The translations under genes were made by a program, and so were the position numbers. From Pseudomonas allokribbensis (GTDB lineage Bacteria; Pseudomonadota; Gammaproteobacteria; Pseudomonadales; Pseudomonadaceae): DNA of 64,000 nucleotides. Of this stretch, positions 24,868 through 34,502 are shown piece after piece. Location: positions 1,187,001 through 1,251,000 of the forward strand of contig NZ_CP062252.1 of the NCBI RefSeq assembly GCF_014863605.1. Reading direction: 5' to 3'. The notes beneath the pieces were generated by a model that saw nothing but the letters and a program-made list of their open reading frames with translations, ran no database searches and was not told the origin of the DNA. Positions within the stretch are counted from its first letter, which is position 1, and every line of letters starts with the position of its first letter.

Positions 24868-26577
24868 ATGCGTATCGATCCTCGCCCGTTGCCCGCCACT
24901 CTGCCGTTTCTCGGTGATCTGCCACCGTTGCTGACCCGCCTGTACGCGGCGCGGGGCGTGCAGTCCGAGGCGGAGCTGGACAAAAGCCTGGCGCGGCTGA
25001 TTCCGTTCCAGCAACTCAAAGGGATCGATGCGGCGGTGGATCTGCTGGTGACGGCGCTGGAGCAGCGTCAGCGGATCCTGATCGTCGGCGACTTCGACGC
25101 CGACGGCGCGACGGCCAGCACCGTGGGCGTGCTCGGTTTGCGCCTGTTGGGCGCAGCGCATGTCGATTATCTGGTGCCGAACCGCTTTGAATACGGCTAC
25201 GGCCTGACCCCGGAAATCGTCGAAGTCGCGATGACCCGCGAGCCGCAACTGTTGATCACCGTCGACAACGGTATTTCCAGCGTCGAAGGTGTGGCGGCCG
25301 CGAAGCGTCACGGTTTGAACGTCTTGATCACCGACCACCATTTGCCCGGCGATGAACTGCCGCAAGCCGATGCGCTGGTCAATCCGAACCAGCCTGGTTG
25401 CGAGTTCCCGAGCAAGGCGCTGGCCGGGGTCGGGGTGATTTTCTACGTGTTGATGGCCTTGCGTGCGCGCCTGCGCAGCCTCGGCTGGTACGAGAGCAAG
25501 CCACAACCGAACATCGGCGAACTGCTGGATCTGGTGGCGCTGGGCAGCGTCGCAGACGTGGTGCCGCTGGATGCCAACAACCGGATTCTGGTGCACCAGG
25601 GCCTGGAACGAATTCGCGCCGGACGTGCGCGGCCGGGGATCAAGGCGATCCTTGAAGTAGCCAAGCGTGAAGCCTCGCGCATCACGTCGACCGACCTCGG
25701 GTTCATTGTCGGCCCGCGCCTGAACGCGGCGGGGCGTCTGGATGACATGAGCCTCGGGATTGAGTGCCTGCTGACCCAGAATGCAGAACTGGCTCGGGAA
25801 ATGGCGGCGCAACTGGACGGTATGAACCAGGATCGCAAATCCATCGAGCAAGGCATGCAGCGTGAGGCGCTGGCACAGCTCAAGGACTTGCCGGTCGAGT
25901 CGATGCCGTTCGGACTTTGCCTGTTCGATCCGGAGTGGCACCAGGGTGTCATTGGTATCCTCGCCTCGCGGATGAAAGAACGTTACTTCCGCCCGACCAT
26001 CGCCTTCGCCGATGCCGGTGACGGCCTGCTCAAGGGCTCGGGACGTTCGGTTCAGGGTTTCCATATTCGCGATGCGTTGAGCGTGGTGGCAGCGCAGCAT
26101 CCGGACCTGATCAGCAAGTACGGCGGCCACGCGATGGCAGCTGGCCTGACCTTGCCGCAGGAGAATTTTCCGTTGTTCGCCGAGGCATTCGACGCCGAAG
26201 TGCGCAGGCAGCTTCGCGAAGAAGATCTGACCGGGCGCCTGCTGTCGGACGGGACCCTGGCTGTTGAAGAGTTTCATCTGGAACTGGCTCGTGCCCTGCG
26301 TCATGCCGGGCCTTGGGGCCAGCATTTCCCGGAGCCGCTGTTCCACGGCGTGTTTCAGTTGGTCGAGCAGCGTGTGGTCGGCGAGCGGCACCTGAAAGTG
26401 GTGCTGAAGAGCGAATGCGGTTCGGTGAAACTGGATGGCATCGCCTTCGGCATTGACCGCGATATCTGGCCGAACCCGACGATCAAATGGGTCGAACTGG
26501 CCTACAAACTCGATCTCAACGAGTTTCGCGGCAATGAAACCGTGCAGTTGATGATTGCCCACATCGAACCGCGCTAA
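24868..26577 (+). CDS. recJ: Single-strand-specific 5'-3' exonuclease RecJ
   Basis: DHH-family exonuclease for recombination and mismatch repair. 569 residues. Motifs: DFDADGATAS near residues 74-83, DNGISS near 133, ITDHHLPGDELP near 154-165 and GHAMAAGLTL near 426 (DHHA1 region). Normal length (E. coli 577). A terminator follows. Confidence 0.97.
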   Translation: MRIDPRPLPATLPFLGDLPPLLTRLYAARGVQSEAELDKSLARLIPFQQLKGIDAAVDLLVTALEQRQRILIVGDFDADGATASTVGVLGLRLLGAAHVDYLVPNRFEYGYGLTPEIVEVAMTREPQLLITVDNGISSVEGVAAAKRHGLNVLITDHHLPGDELPQADALVNPNQPGCEFPSKALAGVGVIFYVLMALRARLRSLGWYESKPQPNIGELLDLVALGSVADVVPLDANNRILVHQGLERIRAGRARPGIKAILEVAKREASRITSTDLGFIVGPRLNAAGRLDDMSLGIECLLTQNAELAREMAAQLDGMNQDRKSIEQGMQREALAQLKDLPVESMPFGLCLFDPEWHQGVIGILASRMKERYFRPTIAFADAGDGLLKGSGRSVQGFHIRDALSVVAAQHPDLISKYGGHAMAAGLTLPQENFPLFAEAFDAEVRRQLREEDLTGRLLSDGTLAVEEFHLELARALRHAGPWGQHFPEPLFHGVFQLVEQRVVGERHLKVVLKSECGSVKLDGIAFGIDRDIWPNPTIKWVELAYKLDLNEFRGNETVQLMIAHIEPR

Positions 26578-26583
26578 AGGTCA

Positions 26584-26609
26584 CTGCGCCCCTTTCTGAA
26601 GGGGCGCAG
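26584..26609. terminator. Palindrome after recJ
   Basis: CTGCGCCCCTT (26584-26594) and AAGGGGCGCAG (26599-26609) form a perfect 11-bp stem with loop TCTG, followed by GCGTTTTC. Likely recJ terminator. Confidence 0.7.
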
Positions 26610-26809
26610 GCGTTTTCAATTGTGCTGTTTCATTTCTGAACCCTCCCTCATCCCCGGATGTCGACTAGGCTCTAAGCACTGCTTGATTGGCCTTGTGACG
26701 TCTTGTCGAATTTTTTGCCCGCGGGGGCGGGTGCTGCACCTTTTTCCTGTCACTCGTCGACTTTTCAAACAGAACCCTGGAGCCTGCCCACTGATTTGAG
26801 AGGTGCCCC

Positions 26810-27916
26810 ATGAGTCTGCTGCTTGAACCCTTTACCCTTCGCCAACTGACCCTGCCCAACCGCATCGCCGTATCGCCAATGTGTCAGTACTCAAGTGTCG
26901 ATGGCCTGGCCAACGACTGGCATCTGGTGCATCTCGGCAGCCGTGCAGTGGGGGGCGCGGGCCTGGTATTTACCGAAGCCACGGCGATCACGGCCGACGG
27001 GCGGATCACCGCCGAAGACCTGGGCCTGTGGAACGACGAACAGATCGCACCGCTGCAACGCATCACCCGCTTCATCAACGCGCAGGGGGCAGTGGCCGGC
27101 ATTCAACTGGCCCACGCCGGACGCAAGGCCAGCACTCATCGGCCGTGGATCGGCAAGCACGGCAGCGTCAAACCGGATGATGGCGGCTGGACGCCGGTCG
27201 GGCCCTCACCGATTGCCTTTGACCCGCAACATACCCAACCCAAACAGCTTGATGAAGGGCAGATCGCCCAGGTCATCCAGGATTTCGTGGCCGCAGCCAA
27301 GCGTGCGCTGGCAGCCGGTTTCAGCGTGGTCGAGGTGCATGCGGCGCATGGTTATCTGTTGCACCAGTTCCTTTCGCCGCTGAGCAATCAGCGCCGCGAC
27401 CAGTACGGCGGTTCATTCGAAAACCGCATCCGTCTGGTGTTGCAAGTAACCGAGGCGGTACGTGCCGTCTGGCCGGAAGAACTGCCGGTGTTCGTTCGTC
27501 TGTCGGCCACCGATTGGGTGGAAGATGGCTGGAACCCCGATGAAACCGTGGAGCTGGCGCGACGCCTGAAAGCTCTGGGTGTTGATCTGATTGACGTGTC
27601 TTCGGGCGGCACGGCTGCCAACGCCGAAATTCCGGTGGGGCCGGGTTATCAGACCCGCTTCGCGGAAAGGGTGCGCAAGGAGTCAGGCATCGCCACCGGC
27701 ACCGTGGGAATGATTACCGAGCCTGCGCAAGCCGAGCACATCCTGCGGACCTGTCAGGCCGACATCATCTTCCTCGCCCGTGAGTTGCTGCGTGATCCGT
27801 ACTGGCCGCTGCATGCGGACGACGACCTGGGCGGGCGCAAAGCAGTGTGGCCGGCGCAATATCAACGTGCGACCCATCGGGATCAGCCGATTCACGAGTC
27901 TGATCTGCGGGATTGA
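26810..27916 (+). CDS. Old-Yellow-Enzyme-type NADH:flavin oxidoreductase (YqjM-like)
   Basis: FMN-dependent ene-reductase, 368 residues. YqjM-class marks: RIAVSPMCQYSSVDGLANDW with the redox Cys at residue 25, GIQLAHAGRKAS near 100-111, VHAAHGYLLHQFLSPLSNQR and RDQYGGSFENRIRL near 190-205. Relatives reduce activated double bonds or nitro compounds (XenA/YqjM); the physiological substrate is unknown. It has a good AGGTG site and a terminator after it. Confidence 0.93.
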   Translation: MSLLLEPFTLRQLTLPNRIAVSPMCQYSSVDGLANDWHLVHLGSRAVGGAGLVFTEATAITADGRITAEDLGLWNDEQIAPLQRITRFINAQGAVAGIQLAHAGRKASTHRPWIGKHGSVKPDDGGWTPVGPSPIAFDPQHTQPKQLDEGQIAQVIQDFVAAAKRALAAGFSVVEVHAAHGYLLHQFLSPLSNQRRDQYGGSFENRIRLVLQVTEAVRAVWPEELPVFVRLSATDWVEDGWNPDETVELARRLKALGVDLIDVSSGGTAANAEIPVGPGYQTRFAERVRKESGIATGTVGMITEPAQAEHILRTCQADIIFLARELLRDPYWPLHADDDLGGRKAVWPAQYQRATHRDQPIHESDLRD

Positions 27917-27939
27917 TTCCGACCGGTCGCAAAGCCTAT

Positions 27940-27970
27940 AAAACCCGCCATTGAACCGGCGGGTTTTTTC
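27940..27970 (+). terminator. Rho-independent terminator after the ene-reductase gene
   Basis: AAAACCCGCC (27940-27949) pairs with GGCGGGTTTT (27958-27967), followed by TTC. Typical intrinsic terminator. Confidence 0.85.
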
Positions 27971-28007
27971 TTGTCCGCCGTCCGGAATTGCAAAGGAATG
28001 GACCGCA

Positions 28008-28541
28008 ATGTTGATCGAACGAGCGTTGACCGAACTCGACTTGCCGCTGCTGGCGCAGATCGACCGCAGTGAACGGGTCGAAGCGTGTTATCGCGTGGAA
28101 AACGGTGGGCTGATTCTGTATCCGGCGCATTTCGACATGCGCGGATGGCCCGAAGGCGAAGCGGAGGAGAATGCGCGGGTATTGGAGAAGTGCTGGCGCA
28201 GCGGCGGGTGGCTACACGGACTTTTCGATGGCGAGACACTGGTGGCGGCAGTGGTTGTGGATAACCGGGTTATTCACAATCAGGGCCTGAAGATGCGGCA
28301 GTTGAAGTTCTTGCACATCAGCCGCGCCTGGCGTGGGCAGGGGCTGGGCGGGCGATTGTTTGCCCTGGCCTGCGCCCATGGCCGGGAGATCGGCGCCGAG
28401 GCGTTGTATGTCTCGGCGACCGAGTCGCGCAATACCGTGGAGTTCTACCAGCGCCAGGGTTGCCGGTTGCTGGAACAACCGGATCCCGAACTGTTTGATC
28501 TGGAACCCCACGATATCCACTTGTACTGCCCGTTGGCCTGA
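28008..28541 (+). CDS. GNAT family N-acetyltransferase
   Basis: 177 residues from ATG 28008, preceded by AAAGGAATGG. The GNAT acetyl-CoA site is seen as RQLKFLHISRAWRGQGLGGR (motif A, RxxGxG/R near residues 99-120), and SATESRNTVEFYQRQGCRLL is motif B. Acceptor unknown. It is convergent with opgD, 12 bp between stops. Confidence 0.85.
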   Translation: MLIERALTELDLPLLAQIDRSERVEACYRVENGGLILYPAHFDMRGWPEGEAEENARVLEKCWRSGGWLHGLFDGETLVAAVVVDNRVIHNQGLKMRQLKFLHISRAWRGQGLGGRLFALACAHGREIGAEALYVSATESRNTVEFYQRQGCRLLEQPDPELFDLEPHDIHLYCPLA

Positions 28542-28553
28542 CAACTCAAGCCA

Positions 28554-30182
28554 TCAAGGGTACTTGCGCTTGTCCGGCGCCGGCGGGAAGTACTGGTACA
28601 ACCAGGTCTCGCTCAGCGTGCGGTCGTTGGTGCGGATGAACAGACGCAGTTCCACCGGCTCAACGCTGTCATTGGTCGGGTACCAGTCGAACAGGATCCG
28701 GTAACCCTTGATGTCATCCAGCACCAGCACGCTGAAGTCCTGCACCTTGCCGTTGGAGCAGGTGACCACCGGTTCGATCCCGGTGCCCTGCGGCAGGCGA
28801 TCCAGACCGCCACCGGTGAAGTCCACGGCAAAACGACGGGCCCAGACCGGCGGGTAATGCTCGCCTGGTGCCCAGCCTTCGACGAATCCACCCATGCCGG
28901 AACGGGTCGCATGCACCCGTGCCAGCGGCGTGCCGACCGGCGGCAGAGCGCTCCAGTAGAGCTTGTAGCCGTAGTTCAGCGAGTCGCCGGCCGCTACCGG
29001 TTTCTTCGGCGTCCAGAACGCGACGATGTTGTCGAGGGTTTCGCCGGTTGTAGGAATTTCCAGTAGATCGATAGAGCCTTCGCCCCACGCGGTTGTAGGT
29101 TCTACCCACAGGCTCGGGCGCTTGCTGTACCAGTCGACGGTGTCCTGGTAGTTGGCGAATTCGTGGTCGGTCTGCACCAGGCCGAAACCTTTCGGATCGG
29201 TGTCGGCGAAGGCGTTGAATTGCAGGGTCGCCGGGTTGTTCAGCGGGCGGCAGATCCATTCGCCGTTGCCGCGCCACATCGCCAGACGATCCGAGTCATG
29301 AATTTGCGGATGGATGGTGTCGCACATCCGGCGCTCGTGGGTGCCGCAGCTGAACATGCTGGTCATCGGCGCGATGCCCAGTTGTTCGATGGCGGTGCGG
29401 GCGTTGACGTGGGCATCGACTTCCATCACCACGCGCTCGGCCTGGCAATCGATGTCGAAGCGATAGGCACCGGTCGCGCTCGGCGAGTCGAGCAGGGCGT
29501 AGACCACAAAGCGGGTCGCGTTCTGATCCGGGGTCTCGAACCAGAACTTGGTGAAGTCGGGGAATTCTTCGCGTTTCTTGGCGTAGGTGTCGATGGCCAG
29601 GCCACGGGCGGAGAGGCCATATTGGCCAGTGGCATCCACCGCGCGGAAGTAGCTGGCGCCGAGGAACGACACCACGTCATGCCGATCCAGCTCCGGCGCC
29701 TTGAACAGCTTGAAGCCGGCAAAACCCAGATCGCCCTTGAGCTGCTGGGTGTCGACCGACGTGTTTTCATAGTTGAACAGCTGAGGGCGGAAATGCACCT
29801 CACGGGCCGTGCGGGTCTTGGGATCGACGCTGTACATGCGCACCGGCTGGCGGAAACCCATGCCGACGTGGAAAAACTGCACATCGAGCTGACCCTTGTT
29901 CTCCTTCCACAGCGAATGCTCGCCGTCGTAGCGGATCGCGTTGAAGTTCTGCGGGGTCATGGTCGCCAGCGTCGGCGGCAGCACCTGTTTGGTGTCCTGA
30001 TAGGCATTGCCGGCCAATTGCTTGGCCTGACGCTTCAGCGTTTCAAAGTCGAAGGCCTGGGCTTCACCGTCGGCGGCACCGCCAGAGGCGGCCCAGGCGC
30101 GTGCGGCAAGCAGGCCGGAGGCGGAAAGGCCGGTGTAAGCCGCAATGGCCATGGACGCTTTGAGCAAATTCCTGCGGTGCAT
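28554..30182 (-). CDS. opgD: Glucan biosynthesis protein D
   Basis: Periplasmic protein shaping osmoregulated periplasmic glucans. Start at ATG 30182 ([20 protein letters not shown]): twin-arginine-type signal peptide with Ala-rich end (AARAWA). 542 residues, like E. coli OpgD (551). The OpgD/OpgG domain is clear: [60 protein letters not shown] and [16 protein letters not shown]. No opgGH is in the window. Export by Tat is inferred from the RR motif. Confidence 0.95.
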   Translation of the reverse strand: MHRRNLLKASMAIAAYTGLSASGLLAARAWAASGGAADGEAQAFDFETLKRQAKQLAGNAYQDTKQVLPPTLATMTPQNFNAIRYDGEHSLWKENKGQLDVQFFHVGMGFRQPVRMYSVDPKTRTAREVHFRPQLFNYENTSVDTQQLKGDLGFAGFKLFKAPELDRHDVVSFLGASYFRAVDATGQYGLSARGLAIDTYAKKREEFPDFTKFWFETPDQNATRFVVYALLDSPSATGAYRFDIDCQAERVVMEVDAHVNARTAIEQLGIAPMTSMFSCGTHERRMCDTIHPQIHDSDRLAMWRGNGEWICRPLNNPATLQFNAFADTDPKGFGLVQTDHEFANYQDTVDWYSKRPSLWVEPTTAWGEGSIDLLEIPTTGETLDNIVAFWTPKKPVAAGDSLNYGYKLYWSALPPVGTPLARVHATRSGMGGFVEGWAPGEHYPPVWARRFAVDFTGGGLDRLPQGTGIEPVVTCSNGKVQDFSVLVLDDIKGYRILFDWYPTNDSVEPVELRLFIRTNDRTLSETWLYQYFPPAPDKRKYP

Positions 30183-30586
30183 AGATACAACCTGTCGTGG
30201 ACAATCCCGCGCCGTTCCTGGCACGTACTGGATCAGAAATTACGGTTCGGACAAGCCTTCGGCCAAACGCTACGGACTAGTAACAGATGCCCGCTAGCTT
30301 AATCCGTTCGCTGATTTTGCAAAATTCATTGATAGCACGGCGACAGCCTCTCAATGAAACAAGACGTTACGGTTACTTATCCCACAGCCTTTTCTGATTT
30401 ACAGGGCATAACTGCTTATTTCGACTAATTACTCTAAAAACAGCTTTTCAGCGCCGATTTAATTTCTATTCTATGGGTATGGCCGGTCTCGACCCACCCG
30501 ACCGGCAGGGCTCAAATCGCTGCTTGCAGGAGCAGGGCGAGGCGGTTTCAAAAAAAATTCTGAAGTAATGGAAAAGGACATCGTCC
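30183..30586. other. 404-bp AT-richer interval between opgD and a small gene
   Basis: No gene is supported here. The stretch from about 30296 to 30480 is visibly richer in A/T than its neighbours (for example TTGCAAAATTCATTGATAGC and TTAATTTCTATTCTATGGG) and likely holds the opgD promoter and the promoter of the small gene at 30587. No clear repeats or terminators were seen. Confidence 0.5.
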
Positions 30587-30769
30587 ATGGCAAAGGTGCA
30601 GTGCATTACCGAAATGTTGGGAATCTTTCCGTGCCTGGGAGGCAGACGCAGGAAGCGGCTCAACTCTGAAGAGCGCAAGTTGGTCGAGCGCTACCGAGAG
30701 TTGTCGGAAAGTGACCGGATTGCGATGCGCTATCTGGTGGATGCGATGCACAGCGTTTCACGGTTTTGA
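30587..30769 (+). CDS. Small conserved-looking hypothetical protein (60 aa)
   Basis: MAKVQCITEMLGIFPCLGGR, then a basic RRRKRL stretch, then EERKLVERYRELSESDRIAM and a C-terminal YLVDAMHSVSRF. The C-terminal half reads like the short helical tail found after HTH domains of some Cro/CI-type proteins, but no HTH is present. It ends 13 bp before a strong terminator, which supports a real transcription unit. Function unknown; it lies just outside the ter island. Confidence 0.6.
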   Translation: MAKVQCITEMLGIFPCLGGRRRKRLNSEERKLVERYRELSESDRIAMRYLVDAMHSVSRF

Positions 30770-30782
30770 GGGTGTAATGCAT

Positions 30783-30813
30783 AAGGGGCAGGCGTTGAGT
30801 CTGCCCCTTTTTT
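30783..30813 (+). terminator. Rho-independent terminator after the 60-aa gene
   Basis: AAGGGGCAG (30783-30791) pairs with CTGCCCCTT (30801-30809) followed by TTTTTG. It separates the small gene from the ter island. Confidence 0.85.
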
Positions 30814-31088
30814 GTGTGTTTTTCGGCCAGATGAGGATTGCCCCGGCGGGGAAGCCCGGTAATTTTCACATGCGGAAATGTATTGCTGGTGGACGCTCCG
30901 TTTGGCTCGCCAGCAGAATATCAAGAGTGAACTCCCGAATTGATTCAACCCCCCATGTAAAAACTCGAAAACAAATCTACTTCCCAAGGCCTTCGCGCGC
31001 CGACTTTGCGGCCCGATGACCCAAATCTGCCATCAGTTGATATTCATCCAGTTACTATTGCGCGGGCGCATCAATCAGCGAGTATCAA
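30814..31088. other. Interval upstream of the ter island
   Basis: No gene is supported. It must contain the promoter for the 31089 gene; I see TTGATA at 31037 and TACTAT at 31053 but with spacing unsuitable for sigma70, so no promoter is called. No integrase, tRNA end or direct repeat marking an island edge was seen. Confidence 0.4.
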
Positions 31089-32084
31089 ATGATCTGGTTT
31101 CTAGAAGGGCAATCGAGTCAGCGTGACGTCATCATCGGCGCGCGCGAGGCACTTCCGGCGGATGTAAAAATCTTCGCCTCTCATCGTCAGGATCGCCCTG
31201 AAATCACGTCGCTTGCCGACGTCAGTTTTACGGAGCCAAGTGGCAATGAAGAGCGTATCGACTGGGTCATCGCCACTGCAGTAGCGCACAACATCAAACT
31301 GATTCTGGCTGGACGCGTCGGTAATGTTTTCGAGATCGAACGGGCGCGCTTTGAACAGGCGGGTCTTGAATTGGTGACTGGCGGTACGTCGATGGCGACC
31401 TTCGACATGGTCGACGACAAGAGCCGATTCACCGCCGAAGCAGAGCGTGTCGGCCTGGCTTGTGTCCCGGCGATCACAGCATTGAATGCCGAAGAAATGT
31501 TCGCTGCTTACAAAACCCTCTCCGCCAGTGGCGAAGTGTGCGTCAAGCCTGCGGTCGGTATTTATGGCCAGGGTTTCTGGCGATTCAAGGCGGATACCGA
31601 TCCGTTCCGCTGTTTTGCCAACCCGGATGCGCGTGAAGCCAATTTTGAAACTTATATGCGTGCTTACTGTGAAGCCGAAGCTCCGGCACCGATGCTGATG
31701 ATGCCGTACATGGCCGGCAGCGAATGTTCGGTGGACATGGTCTGCGAAGCTGGCCGTCCGGTTGCGTTCGTCAGTCGTCGAAAGGCGGGTGTGCATCAGA
31801 CCTTCGAGCGTGAGGGCCCGGCTGTCGAGTTGGCACTCAAGGCTGCCGAGCATTTCGGTTGTGACGGAATCGTCAATGTGCAGACCCGCGACGACGCTGA
31901 TGGCCAGCCGCATTTGCTGGAAATCAACCCGCGATACTCGGGTGGCATCGGTTACACCCGGGCGACCGGGACCAATCTGCCGGGCATTTTCGCGGCTCGA
32001 CGGTTGGGCTTGCCGGAGCCTGCGACCGTCTGGAGGGCGAACGTCCGGGTCAAGGGCGTGACCGTGGCGGCTGTGGCATCCTGA
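31089..32084 (+). CDS. ATP-grasp ligase of the ter biosynthetic module
   Basis: 331-residue ATP-grasp enzyme, first gene of the island. N-terminal preATP-grasp fold (MIWFLEGQSSQRDVIIGARE), lysine in VCVKPAVGIYGQGFWRF near residue 150-166, metal-binding LLEINPRYSGGIGYT near 276-290 and ECSVDMVCEAGRPVAFVSRR. Members of this family form acyl-phosphate-based amide or ester bonds. In ter loci such ligases accompany PRTases, HAD phosphatases and an aldolase, predicted to make a nucleoside-like compound. Substrates are not known. Confidence 0.85.
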   Translation: MIWFLEGQSSQRDVIIGAREALPADVKIFASHRQDRPEITSLADVSFTEPSGNEERIDWVIATAVAHNIKLILAGRVGNVFEIERARFEQAGLELVTGGTSMATFDMVDDKSRFTAEAERVGLACVPAITALNAEEMFAAYKTLSASGEVCVKPAVGIYGQGFWRFKADTDPFRCFANPDAREANFETYMRAYCEAEAPAPMLMMPYMAGSECSVDMVCEAGRPVAFVSRRKAGVHQTFEREGPAVELALKAAEHFGCDGIVNVQTRDDADGQPHLLEINPRYSGGIGYTRATGTNLPGIFAARRLGLPEPATVWRANVRVKGVTVAAVAS

Positions 32085-32086
32085 TA

Positions 32087-32114
32087 TTAAAGCGACATCT
32101 ATTTTTGCTACAAT
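32087..32114 (+). promoter_or_regulatory. Weak promoter candidate before the TerD-protease gene
   Basis: TGCTACAAT (32106-32114) is an extended -10 (TGnTACAAT). The -35 position has TTAAAG (32087-32092, 16 bp away), a poor match. The AAGGAGA ribosome site at 32153-32159 follows. An internal promoter in the 85-bp gap is plausible. Confidence 0.35.
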
Positions 32115-32169
32115 TTGCCGCGCTGCATGTGAAGCAGCTGGTCGTTAGCAGTCAAGGAGAGATCAGGGA

Positions 32170-33303
32170 ATGATGGTGCTGGCGCCTGGCGCAAATGCCG
32201 TAATATCGAGCGCACAGAGTGAATGGACTCTTGAATGCGGTAAGTCCTCGGCTTTCGGGGACTATGCAGCAGTCGCTATATTGCCGGTTGACGAGAAACG
32301 CCGCCCTACAGGTGATCCCGCCCTGTTCCAGACCTCCCATGGCTGGATGGAGTGGAAAGGTGATCAGGAAAAGGTCGGCTGTGCGATGAACCTGGCAGAA
32401 CTGCCGTCAGGCAGCGATCGCGTGCTGATCATCGTCTATACCTTCTCTGCTGCTGGTCCGGTCAGTGATCTGAAGACCCTGCGTTTTCAGGTTGATGGCC
32501 AGCTCGATTACAGTCTCGATCTGCGTGATAACGGCGAATCGGCGATCATCATCGGCGAGTTTTACACGCGCAATCAGCAATGGAAGTTCCGGGCTCTGGC
32601 TGAAGGTTCAGCTTATGGCCTGGCGGCTTTTGGCCGGCGAATCGGCCTCGATATCAACGATGCCCATCCCAAGGGACGCTCAAGTCCTTCCGAATCCGGA
32701 CGCGGCAGTGCGACCGGCACCGGTTTTGCCGTTTCGAGAAATCACGTCCTGACCTGTGCTCATGTCATCGAGGACATGCAGGAAATTTATATCTCCTCCT
32801 TCGAAGGACGTTACCGTGTCGAACCCGTTGTGGTCGATCGGCGCAACGACATCGTTTTGTTGCGAGTGCTGGATTGCCCACCGCTGAAACCGGTGGCGTT
32901 CAAGGAAGGTTTTGGCTGCGACCTCGGCGACAACGTTGTGGCGTTGGGATTCCCGCTTGCGGGGTTCGCTGGCGGCGGCGTGCAAGTGACGCAGGGTGGT
33001 GTGTCGGGTCTGTTTGGCCTGCACAATGATTCGAGCCTGCTGCAGTTCACTGCCCCGATTCAGCCCGGTTCCAGTGGCAGCCCTCTTTTTGACTCCTCGG
33101 GTGCGGTGGTCGGTCTGGTGACCTCAACTCTGCCGGATGCGCAAAACATGAATTTTGCGGTCAAGGCGCCATTGCTCCTCTCATTCCTTGACGCTTGTCG
33201 CGTCGAGGCCAGCAAGATCCCTGTCGGCAAATCTTTCACAACAGCGGAACTGGCGCGTGAAGCCCAGGCTTCAATGTGGCGTGTCGAAGCGCGAAATTTC
33301 TGA
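32170..33303 (+). CDS. TerD-like domain fused to a trypsin-like (S1C) serine protease
   Basis: 377 residues, with AAGGAGA upstream. Residues 1-165 form a divergent TerD domain (ALFQTSHGWMEWKGDQEKVG; IIIGEFYTRNQQWKFRALAE matches the TerD end motif). Residues 175-345 are a chymotrypsin-fold protease with the full triad: H198 (LTCAHVIEDM), D227 (DRRNDIVLLRV) and S302 in PGSSGSPLFD. There is no signal peptide or TM, so the protease should be cytosolic, unlike DegP/DegS. The Ca-binding residues of canonical TerD are largely missing. Target unknown; likely regulates or executes the Ter response. Confidence 0.85.
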   Translation: MMVLAPGANAVISSAQSEWTLECGKSSAFGDYAAVAILPVDEKRRPTGDPALFQTSHGWMEWKGDQEKVGCAMNLAELPSGSDRVLIIVYTFSAAGPVSDLKTLRFQVDGQLDYSLDLRDNGESAIIIGEFYTRNQQWKFRALAEGSAYGLAAFGRRIGLDINDAHPKGRSSPSESGRGSATGTGFAVSRNHVLTCAHVIEDMQEIYISSFEGRYRVEPVVVDRRNDIVLLRVLDCPPLKPVAFKEGFGCDLGDNVVALGFPLAGFAGGGVQVTQGGVSGLFGLHNDSSLLQFTAPIQPGSSGSPLFDSSGAVVGLVTSTLPDAQNMNFAVKAPLLLSFLDACRVEASKIPVGKSFTTAELAREAQASMWRVEARNF

Positions 33304-33374
33304 CTTCTCTTGATTTGAAACATTTGGTACCGGCGCGCGGTTAATCCCCCAGCGCCATTTAGGAATTTTTGCTC

Positions 33375-34502
33375 ATGGAAAGTAACGCAGCTACACAAAC
33401 GCTCAGTGCGCAACTGATGCGCGGGCGACTCGATGTCAAAGTAGATGATTCACTCATCGCTCCGAACGCTTTGTTCGGCTTTGCCGAGCGCCGTAACCCC
33501 AAGCGTGCGTTCCTGTTCGTGTCCAAAGTGCTTGGCCGCCATATCCCGGTACGCCCCTCGGCAATGAATACCAGTTTCGCAAGCCTCGCGGCGCAGATCC
33601 CTGCGGATCTGCCCGGCCCGGTGCTGGTGATCGGCATGGCCGAGACTGCCGTTGGCCTCGGTGCTGGCGTGCACCGCGCGTTCAGCGCGACCCGGCCTGA
33701 CACGGTGTACATGGTCAGTACACGGCACCCGACCGGCACCGAACTGTTCACTCGTTTCGAAGAAGAACACAGCCACGCCAGTGCCCATTTGATCCACTTG
33801 CCGGTCGATCCCGATGTGCGCGAAATGATGTTGAATGCGCGCTCGCTGGTGCTGGTAGACGATGAAGCCTCCACCGGCAAGACCTTCATCAATTTGCACC
33901 GCGCCTTGGTCGACTCGGGTCTGACCCAGGTCGAACGTGTCGTGACCTGCGTGCTGACCGACTGGTCGAGCAACGCGGTGCGCAACACCATTGGCGAGTC
34001 CGCGCATCAAGTCTCGTTACTGCAAGGCTCCTACGATTTCCATCAAGACCTCGAAGCGCCGCTGCCGGAGATGCCGGCCGTCGGCACCGTTGCCGCCGGT
34101 GAGTGGCCGTTGTCGGCACACAACGACTGGGGCCGGCTCGGTGTGCGCAAGGTCGAAGACACCTTGGCCCCCGATCTGCAAATCAAGGCTGGCGAGCGAG
34201 TGCTGGTGGTCGGCACCAGCGAGTTTGTCTGGCGTCCGTTCCTGCTCGCCGAACGTCTGGAGCGTGCCGGTGCCGACGTGCACTTCAGCTCGACCAGCCG
34301 TTCGCCGATCGCGCTGGGCCATGCCATCGGTCACGCATTGTCGTTCTCGGACAACTACGGCCTGGGCATTCCGAACTTTCTCTACAACGTGCGCCCGGGG
34401 GAGTTTGATCGCGTGCTGATCTGCTCGGAAACACCGACGCAGGCGGTATCTGCCGAACTGGTTGCCGCCCTGAACGCCGAGGTGATTGTCGATGCTCAGT
34501 AA
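33375..34502 (+). CDS. Phosphoribosyltransferase with C-terminal TRSP domain
   Basis: 375 residues from ATG 33375. Type-I PRTase fold: PRPP-binding loop LVLVDDEASTGKTF (residues 158-171) and a TAVGLGAGVHRAF helix region near 91-104. The C-terminal part (about 245-375) ends FDRVLICSETPTQAV and carries the TRSP-type motif region SSTSRSPIALGHAIGHAL. Predicted to transfer or remove a phosphoribosyl group in the ter pathway. Its stop overlaps the next start by 11 bp. Confidence 0.82.
   Translation: MESNAATQTLSAQLMRGRLDVKVDDSLIAPNALFGFAERRNPKRAFLFVSKVLGRHIPVRPSAMNTSFASLAAQIPADLPGPVLVIGMAETAVGLGAGVHRAFSATRPDTVYMVSTRHPTGTELFTRFEEEHSHASAHLIHLPVDPDVREMMLNARSLVLVDDEASTGKTFINLHRALVDSGLTQVERVVTCVLTDWSSNAVRNTIGESAHQVSLLQGSYDFHQDLEAPLPEMPAVGTVAAGEWPLSAHNDWGRLGVRKVEDTLAPDLQIKAGERVLVVGTSEFVWRPFLLAERLERAGADVHFSSTSRSPIALGHAIGHALSFSDNYGLGIPNFLYNVRPGEFDRVLICSETPTQAVSAELVAALNAEVIVDAQ

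Noticed and set aside
24256..26562. 768-residue minus-strand open frame opposite yaeQ and recJ
   Set aside because: No family motifs, and the DHH motifs of RecJ on the + strand show the true frame.
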